From Peptoniphilus sp. (GTDB taxonomy: Bacteria; Bacillota; Clostridia; Tissierellales; Peptoniphilaceae), in the NCBI GenBank assembly GCA_029983555.1, contig JASBZH010000007.1, forward strand, positions 1 through 36,764: a DNA stretch of 36,764 nucleotides, in the 5' to 3' direction. A program made the position numbers and the translations under genes. This document shows, piece by piece, positions 31,381-36,764 of this stretch (positions are counted from its first letter, which is position 1; each line of letters starts with the position of its first letter). A model generated the notes under the pieces. That model had not been told where the DNA came from and ran no database searches. It was given only the letters and a program-made list of their open reading frames with translations.

Positions 31381-32832
31381 TTGAATTTAACTGAACTAAA
31401 GGCATGGGAGATTGCAGATGGACTTAGAAATAAAGATTTTTCATGCGAAGACATTACTAAAGAATATTTTAAAAATATAAAAGCAACTGACGACGAAATT
31501 AACGCTTATATAAGCACAATGGAAGACGAAGCAACTAAAAAAGCTAAAGAAGTTGACCAAAAATTTGTAAATAGAGAAGAACTTTCTGAAATAGCTGGAG
31601 TTCCAATTTCAATAAAGGATAATATTTCTGTAAAGAATGTAGGTATGACTTGTGGATCTAAGATGCTTGAAAATTATGTTTCACCTTACGATGCTACTTT
31701 GATAAGTAAAATTAAAAACAGTGATGGAATTATTTTGGGGAAAGTAAATCTAGATGAATTTGCAATGGGTCAGTCAACTAGAACTTCATATTTTGGAGTT
31801 ACCAAAAATCCACTTGATTTGACAAGAGTTTCTGGAGGATCATCTGGAGGATCAGCTGCATCTGTAGCGTCTAGAGAAGCTGCTATATCTATTGGAACTG
31901 ATACAGGAGGATCCGTCCGTCAACCTTCAAGTTTTTGTGGCGTTGTAGGAGTTAAACCAACATATGGATCAATCTCAAGATTTGGGGTAACTTCTATGGC
32001 AAACACATTTGACCAAGCAGGAGTTGTTGCAAGAGACGTAAGAGACGCGATTACGATGCTTAATATAATTGAAGGTAGAGATGAAAAGGATGCGACATCA
32101 GTTGGCAATTCATGCTTAAAAAGTGAATTTAATTTTAAAGGCGACTTAGAAGAAAATTTAAAAGGTGTAAAGTTTGCAATACCTAGTGCATTTTTAGACA
32201 TGGATATCGACCCAATTGTTAAAGGTGAATTTGAAAAAGCAATAGAAGTTTTAAAATCAAATGGTGCAATAGTTGAGTCTTATAAAATTGATTCTTTAAA
32301 ATATTTAATTGAAACCTACAATATATTGGTAAACGGAGAAATATCTTCAAATATGTCTAGGTTTGATTCAGTTAGATTTGGTCACAGAACACAAAGAGAA
32401 TTTAGTAATATCGAAGAGATGTACAAAATGTCCAGAGGCGAAGGATTTGGAAACGAAGTTAAGAGAAGAATTATGATTGGAACTCATATATTATCTCTTG
32501 ATTATGCCAAAGACTATTATGAAAAAGCGCAAAAAGTAAGGGGACTTATTATAAAAGAGATGAATGATTTGTACAATTCATTCGATATTATGCTCTGTCC
32601 AACTGCTCCTTGTCTTTCACTTAAAATCGACAGCGAGATGTCTCTTACAGAAATGTATCAATCTGATCTTTATACTATTCCTGCAAATATGATAGGCGCT
32701 CCATCTATTTCACTTCCAATGCCTATTGGAGAAAATGGACTTTCTGTTGGAATAGAATTTACAGCGAATAGATTTAAAGATAAAGACCTACTAAATGCAG
32801 CACTTGGATTTGAAAGGAGCTTACAAAAATGA
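31381..32832 (+). CDS. gatA: Aspartyl/glutamyl-tRNA(Asn/Gln) amidotransferase subunit A
   Basis: The 483-residue amidase-signature subunit that releases ammonia from glutamine for transfer to mischarged tRNA. The Ser-cisSer-Lys triad is K79 (SIKDN), S154 (SGGSSGGSAA) and S178 (TDTGGSVR). The start is a TTG with AGGAGG seven bases upstream; no better ATG is nearby, and the N-terminal residues (LTELKAWEIADGL) match GatA. It follows gatC by nine bases and overlaps gatB by four bases (ATGA). Full length. Confidence 0.97.
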   Translation: MNLTELKAWEIADGLRNKDFSCEDITKEYFKNIKATDDEINAYISTMEDEATKKAKEVDQKFVNREELSEIAGVPISIKDNISVKNVGMTCGSKMLENYVSPYDATLISKIKNSDGIILGKVNLDEFAMGQSTRTSYFGVTKNPLDLTRVSGGSSGGSAASVASREAAISIGTDTGGSVRQPSSFCGVVGVKPTYGSISRFGVTSMANTFDQAGVVARDVRDAITMLNIIEGRDEKDATSVGNSCLKSEFNFKGDLEENLKGVKFAIPSAFLDMDIDPIVKGEFEKAIEVLKSNGAIVESYKIDSLKYLIETYNILVNGEISSNMSRFDSVRFGHRTQREFSNIEEMYKMSRGEGFGNEVKRRIMIGTHILSLDYAKDYYEKAQKVRGLIIKEMNDLYNSFDIMLCPTAPCLSLKIDSEMSLTEMYQSDLYTIPANMIGAPSISLPMPIGENGLSVGIEFTANRFKDKDLLNAALGFERSLQK

Positions 32833-34253
32833 GTTATAAAACAATTGTAGGACTAGAAATACACGTAGAACTTTCAACTGAAACAAAAGCATTTTGTTCT
32901 TGCAAAAATTCTTTTGGAGATGAGCCAAATACAAATGTGTGTCCAGTGTGTATGGCACTTCCTGGAGCTCTACCTGTTTTAAATAGAAATGTGATAAATT
33001 ATACAGTTATGGCGGGTACTGCATTAAACTGCAAGATAAACAATAAATCTAAGTTTGATAGAAAAAATTATTTCTATCCAGACCTCACAAAAGGATATCA
33101 AATAACTCAAAACGACAAGCCTATTTGCACTGATGGCTATTTGGAAATTGATACAGAAAATGGTCCTAAAAAAATTGGAATATTCCAAATCCAAATGGAA
33201 GAAGACACTGCTAAATCTCTTCACACAGAAACTGGTGAGACTCTTATGGACTACAACAGATGTGGAGTTCCGCTAATTGAAATTGTAACAAAACCTGATA
33301 TCTCAAGTGGTGCTGAAGCTAGAGAGTTCTTAGAAAAACTAAAATCAACACTTAGATTTTTAGATGTTTCTGACTGCAAGATGGAAGAAGGATCTTTAAG
33401 GTGCGATGTCAATGTAAATGTTAAGAATACAGAGACTGGAGAAAAAACTTCTATAACTGAAGTTAAAAACTTAAACTCTTTTAGAGGTGTTGAGAAGGCA
33501 ATTGACTTTGAAACAAACAGACATATTGATCTTTTAGAAAATCATAAAAATGAGATTAAAACTACTAGAAGATGGGACGATACAATTAATGAAACTGTCC
33601 TTATGAGAGTTAAGTATACAGCAAATGACTACAGATTTGCTCCTGATGGTGATCTTCCAATTTTAAATATATCTGATAAAGAAATTGACAAAATTGTCGA
33701 AAGAATGCCAGAACTTCCAGACGATATGATCAAGAGATTTGTAGAAGAATACAATATAACTAAAGATGATGCGAAAGTTTTATCTTCTTCCAGAGAACTT
33801 GCTAAATTCTTCGAAAAAATGACAGAAGAATTTGACGATTACACAATGCTTTCAAATTGGATTCAAACTGAGGTTCTAAGAAGAATTGAAATTGAAGATG
33901 ACAAGAAATTTGTACTTCCATTTAAAGACAGTGAATTCTTAAAACTTTTAAACTACATTAAAGATGGAAAAATCAATAACAACGCAGGTAAAAAAGTTTT
34001 AAGAGAAATGTTTGAAACAGATAGAAGTGCTGAAGAAATCATTAAGGAAAAGGGACTAATTCAAATTTCTGATGCTGGAGAAATTGAAAAGATTGTAGAT
34101 GAAGTTTTAAATGAAAATCCACAATCAATTGAGGACTTTAAGAATGGAAAAGATAGAGCCTTAGGATTTTTAGTTGGACAAGTAATGAAAAAATCTAGAG
34201 GTAAGGCTAATCCACAACTAGCAAATAAAATGCTAGTTGAAAAAATGAAATAA
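32829..34253 (+). CDS. gatB: Aspartyl/glutamyl-tRNA(Asn/Gln) amidotransferase subunit B
   Basis: The 474-residue kinase-like subunit that activates the mischarged carboxyl with ATP and binds the tRNA. The N-terminus has IVGLEIHVEL and the CSCKN...CPVCMALPGALPVLN zinc-binding block, then FYPDLTKGYQITQ, EDTAKSLH, DYNRCGVPLIEIVT, and RCDVNVNV motifs; the C-terminal YqeY-like domain (about 325-474) ends in VGQVMKKSRGKANP. The ATG overlaps the gatA stop by four bases. A strong terminator follows, ending the pcrA-ligA-gatCAB operon. Confidence 0.97.
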   Translation: MSYKTIVGLEIHVELSTETKAFCSCKNSFGDEPNTNVCPVCMALPGALPVLNRNVINYTVMAGTALNCKINNKSKFDRKNYFYPDLTKGYQITQNDKPICTDGYLEIDTENGPKKIGIFQIQMEEDTAKSLHTETGETLMDYNRCGVPLIEIVTKPDISSGAEAREFLEKLKSTLRFLDVSDCKMEEGSLRCDVNVNVKNTETGEKTSITEVKNLNSFRGVEKAIDFETNRHIDLLENHKNEIKTTRRWDDTINETVLMRVKYTANDYRFAPDGDLPILNISDKEIDKIVERMPELPDDMIKRFVEEYNITKDDAKVLSSSRELAKFFEKMTEEFDDYTMLSNWIQTEVLRRIEIEDDKKFVLPFKDSEFLKLLNYIKDGKINNNAGKKVLREMFETDRSAEEIIKEKGLIQISDAGEIEKIVDEVLNENPQSIEDFKNGKDRALGFLVGQVMKKSRGKANPQLANKMLVEKMK

Positions 34254-34266
34254 TTTAAATTTTTTG

Positions 34267-34298
34267 AGGCTGAAGAATTATATTCTTTGGCCTTTTTT
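34267..34298 (+). terminator. Rho-independent terminator after gatB
   Basis: 11-bp stem (34267-34277 with 34283-34293) containing two G-U pairs, a five-base TTATA loop and a T-run. Confidence 0.85.
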
Positions 34299-34371
34299 AT
34301 TTGCATTTTTTTAATTATTAAGTATGATTGAAATATAATAAAGTTTTCATTAATTAATCACAGTTTAGTTA

Positions 34372-34377
34372 TATAAT
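34372..34377 (+). promoter_or_regulatory. Probable -10 of the two-component operon
   Basis: TATAAT 26 bases before the response regulator ATG; no good -35 at 16-18 bases. A second TATAAT lies at 34334-34339, also without a good -35. Confidence 0.4.
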
Positions 34378-34402
34378 AAAGAAAATCAATATGGGTGATG
34401 CT

Positions 34403-35074
34403 ATGTTTAAAATTTTAGTTGTAGATGATGAAAAAAGTATAAGAGAAGTTATTAAGACTTATGCCGAGTTTGAAGGCCATGAAGTGGTCGAGGCAATTGA
34501 TGGAATTGATGCGATTGAAAAGGTTAAGGAAGAGGACTTTGACGTAATCGTAATGGACATTATGATGCCTAAGCTCGATGGATTTTCATCTTATAAGGAA
34601 ATAAAAAAAATTAAAAATATTCCAGTTCTTATGTTATCTGCTAGAAATGAAGAGTATGATAAATTGTTCGGATTTGAAATTGGAATAGATGATTATGTAA
34701 CTAAACCTTTTTCTCCAAAGGAACTTATGGCAAGGTTAAATGTTATCGTAAATAGAAATAATAAGACAGATAACAATGAAATACTTACTTATGAAGGACT
34801 TAAGATAGATTTGGATGGAAGAGTTGTATTTGTAGACGACAAGAGAGTTGAACTTACTCCTAAAGAGTACGACTTATTGGTGTTTTTAGCTAAGAACGAA
34901 AACATTGCGTTATCTCGTGACAAACTTTTAAATCAAGTTTGGGGATACGACTTTTATGGAGAAGATAGGACGGTTGACACACATATAAAGATGTTAAGAA
35001 ACTCACTTGGGGACTACAGAAAATTTATAATAACTGTTAGAGGAGTTGGATACAAGTTTGATACAAGAGATTAA
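34403..35074 (+). CDS. OmpR/PhoB-family response regulator
   Basis: A 223-residue transcription factor with a receiver domain (about 1-118) and a winged-helix DNA-binding domain (about 125-223). The acidic pocket is D8/D9, the phosphoacceptor is D52 (VMDIMMP), and the conserved Lys is in VTKPFSPKEL. The effector domain shows LTPKEYDLLVFL, the TVDTHIKMLRNSL recognition helix and VRGVGYKF. Start choice: the ORF can extend to ATG 34391, but GGGTGA (34393-34398) lies between the two and only serves ATG 34403. It overlaps the kinase gene, which it precedes. Target genes are not apparent; nothing in this window points to a stimulus. Confidence 0.92.
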   Translation: MFKILVVDDEKSIREVIKTYAEFEGHEVVEAIDGIDAIEKVKEEDFDVIVMDIMMPKLDGFSSYKEIKKIKNIPVLMLSARNEEYDKLFGFEIGIDDYVTKPFSPKELMARLNVIVNRNNKTDNNEILTYEGLKIDLDGRVVFVDDKRVELTPKEYDLLVFLAKNENIALSRDKLLNQVWGYDFYGEDRTVDTHIKMLRNSLGDYRKFIITVRGVGYKFDTRD

Positions 35075-36494
35075 AGAGATAAAAAGGATTAGAATAGATA
35101 CTAACAGTATTCTCTTTAAACTTTGGAAATATTTTGTAAGTTTTGCGGCTTTAATATTAATTTGTCTTTGGATATTTCAAACAGTATTTTTATCAAGCTT
35201 TTATGAGACAATGAAGATACATGAAGTCACAAAGGTTGGAAATGAACTAAGAAACGAGTATGATTCGCCAGATTTTGAAACTAAGATATCGAATTACGCC
35301 AATACTAAGGGTTTTGAGATTAAAGTTTTAGACGAGACGGGGTCTTGGGTTTATCCATTGAGACTTTTTGATGAGTTTGTCGAAAGACCGAGGATGATTT
35401 GGGAAAATTTTGATAATTTTTTTGGATCTCTTAAAAGAGAAAACCGAACTTATAAAATATATACTGTTAGATATGAGAATTTAAATGATCCTTCTGTCAT
35501 ATATGCTGGTTACCTAGGTAACACTAATGGCGAGGATTATTATCTCTATATAAATTCAGTTCTTAAACCAGTTGATGCTACAGTAGATGTAATTAAGAGA
35601 ATACTTTTAATAATATCAATAATATCGCTTGGACTTGCACTTATAGTTGCTTATTTTGTATCTAAAAGACTTTCCAATCCACTAGTTAGAATGTCAAATA
35701 CTGCCAAACAGCTTGCGCAAGGCGATTATAATGTAAAGTTTAAGAAGGGAGAATATTCAGAGATTGACGATCTATCTAATACTTTAAACTATGCGAAAAA
35801 TGAATTAACTAAGACAATTGAAATGAGAAAAGATTTAATCGCCAATGTAAGCCACGATTTAAAAACACCACTTACTGTTATAAAATCTTATGGAGAGATG
35901 ATAAGGGATATTTCTGGTCCAAATGAGGAGCTTAGAAATAAACACCTTGATACGATTATATCAGAGACAGATAATTTAACTAATTTAGTAAATGATTTAT
36001 TGGATTTATCAAAAATTGAATCTAATCTGGAAGAAACTAAAAAAGAAGAATTTGATCTCTCAGAAGTTATCTATGATGTTATTGAAAGATTTAAGGTTAA
36101 TAAAAGCTGCAGCGAATATGATTTTGAAGTTTTAGTAAATGGAGATTCAAATATAAAAGCTGACAAATCTAAAATAAGACAAGTTGTATATAACTTAATA
36201 AATAATGCAGTCAATTACTCTCCTCACAATAAAAAAATAACACTTAAATTAGATGGAGACGATAAAAAAACTGAATTTCACTGTATAGATAGAGGAATTG
36301 GAATTAAAGAAGAGGATATAGAAGGAATTTGGGAGAGGTTCTATAGAGTTAGAAATAATCACACAAGACCAGAAATAGGAACTGGGTTAGGACTCTATAT
36401 CGTTAAGACAATTTTGGAAATGCACGGATTTGAATACGGCGTAAAGTCAAAATATGGCGAGGGTAGCGACTTTTATTTTATAGCAACTAAATAA
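35058..36494 (+). CDS. Membrane sensor histidine kinase
   Basis: A transmembrane HisKA-type kinase, partner of the preceding response regulator. From TTG 35058 it has 478 residues: a first helix (about 24-46), an extracytoplasmic sensor of about 130 residues rich in aromatics, a second helix (about 182-202), HAMP, the HisKA box with H266 (NVSHDLKTPLT), and the ATPase with NLINNAVNYSP (N box), DRGIGI (G1) and GTGLGLYIV (G2). The start is uncertain. TTG 35046 would add four residues, but AGGAG (35041-35045) abuts it; it is 12 bases before TTG 35058, which is rather far. The overlap with the regulator gene suggests coupled translation. The stimulus is unknown. Confidence 0.88.
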   Translation: MIQEIKEIKRIRIDTNSILFKLWKYFVSFAALILICLWIFQTVFLSSFYETMKIHEVTKVGNELRNEYDSPDFETKISNYANTKGFEIKVLDETGSWVYPLRLFDEFVERPRMIWENFDNFFGSLKRENRTYKIYTVRYENLNDPSVIYAGYLGNTNGEDYYLYINSVLKPVDATVDVIKRILLIISIISLGLALIVAYFVSKRLSNPLVRMSNTAKQLAQGDYNVKFKKGEYSEIDDLSNTLNYAKNELTKTIEMRKDLIANVSHDLKTPLTVIKSYGEMIRDISGPNEELRNKHLDTIISETDNLTNLVNDLLDLSKIESNLEETKKEEFDLSEVIYDVIERFKVNKSCSEYDFEVLVNGDSNIKADKSKIRQVVYNLINNAVNYSPHNKKITLKLDGDDKKTEFHCIDRGIGIKEEDIEGIWERFYRVRNNHTRPEIGTGLGLYIVKTILEMHGFEYGVKSKYGEGSDFYFIATK

Positions 36495-36764
36495 TTATTT
36501 GACCTATTTTTCTATATAGAAGAATAGGTTTTTTTTATTTTTAAAACTTAATAAAGTTAAAGCTATAGATTTAAGTGATTTTTATATAAGTACTAAATAT
36601 TTTTTTAATAAATTATATTAATTTCAAACTAATATTTAAAGCTCATATGAGTGGTATTAAAAACAAACGAAACCTATTAAAACTGCATATAGAATCGTTT
36701 GCAAAAAATATATAATAATTTTCGATTTAATAATTATTTATTTATATCAGAAAATTTAAATATA
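36495..36764. other. Non-coding AT-rich tail of the window (270 bp)
   Basis: After the kinase terminator no ORF is seen. It contains a 10-bp perfect palindrome CTCATATGAG (36642-36651) and a 7-bp inverted repeat CAAACGA / TCGTTTG (36664-36670 and 36695-36701). What they serve depends on sequence beyond the edge. Confidence 0.6.
36502..36537 (+). terminator. Rho-independent terminator after the histidine kinase
   Basis: 14-bp self-complementary hairpin (36502-36529, one G-U pair): ACCTATT at the left base pairs with AATAGGT, followed by a run of eight T. It lies seven bases past the stop codon. Confidence 0.88.

Noticed and set aside
1..36764. CRISPR array, tRNA, rRNA, insertion sequence or prophage
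   Set aside because: No regular repeats with spacers, no cloverleaf or ribosomal sequence and no transposase or phage gene was recognised.

Overview
This is a low-GC, densely packed bacterial chromosome segment with strong Shine-Dalgarno sites, hairpin-plus-T-run terminators and a full set of Gram-positive housekeeping genes (dnaX-ybaB-recR, ftsH, pcrA-ligA-gatCAB). A GatCAB amidotransferase, a YuiF-type transporter, SLH-domain surface proteins with signal peptides, a CC/Se-motif protein and a PEP synthase together suggest an anaerobic Firmicute. A member of the Tissierellia (Peptoniphilus/Anaerococcus-like) is my best guess, by inference only. I see no phage, insertion sequence, CRISPR array, tRNA or rRNA. 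The window looks like core chromosome, with some less familiar small operons between the housekeeping blocks.

Layout: 1-252 (-) is the start of a lipoprotein gene cut by the window edge. 426-3064 is dnaX-ybaB-recR, closed by a terminator. 3136-5082 is ftsH. 5268-6566 is a YuiF/NhaC-family transporter. 6770-9956 is a zinc module: a Fur/Zur-type repressor (-) divergent from a ZnuA lipoprotein, ZnuC ATPase and ZnuB permease, with a 348-bp regulatory interval holding an 18-bp perfect palindrome. 10048-11179 holds two different YbaK-fold proteins, head to head. The second leads an operon with phosphoglucomutase, a PfkB-family protein that has lost its catalytic motif, and an isochorismatase-like hydrolase (to 14322). 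14382-18868 is a four-gene operon: an SbcD/YhaO-like nuclease, an SbcC/YhaN-like ATPase with a predicted transmembrane hairpin inside its coiled coil, a second metallophosphoesterase and a CYTH protein. 18922-21273 is PEP synthase. 21390-22727 (-) is a three-gene operon (Met8/CysG-like dehydrogenase, small cupin, CC/Se-motif protein). 22922-26125 holds two paralogous SLH surface proteins. 26175-26858 is a TcdA-like E1 enzyme. 26899-34253 is pcrA-ligA-gatC-gatA-gatB. 34403-36494 is an OmpR-type response regulator with its histidine kinase. The last 270 bases are non-coding.

The most interesting points are the membrane-spanning SbcC/Rad50-like ATPase and its operon partners, the conserved but apparently catalytically dead sugar-kinase homologue, the Met8-like/cupin/CC-motif trio with no tetrapyrrole genes around it, the two SLH proteins sharing a repeated C-terminal module in different copy number, and a recurrent extended -10 promoter (TGNTATAAT-like), often with a very short leader. 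Several starts were moved downstream because the longer version begins inside its own ribosome binding site (ftsH, the minus-strand YbaK, the response regulator).
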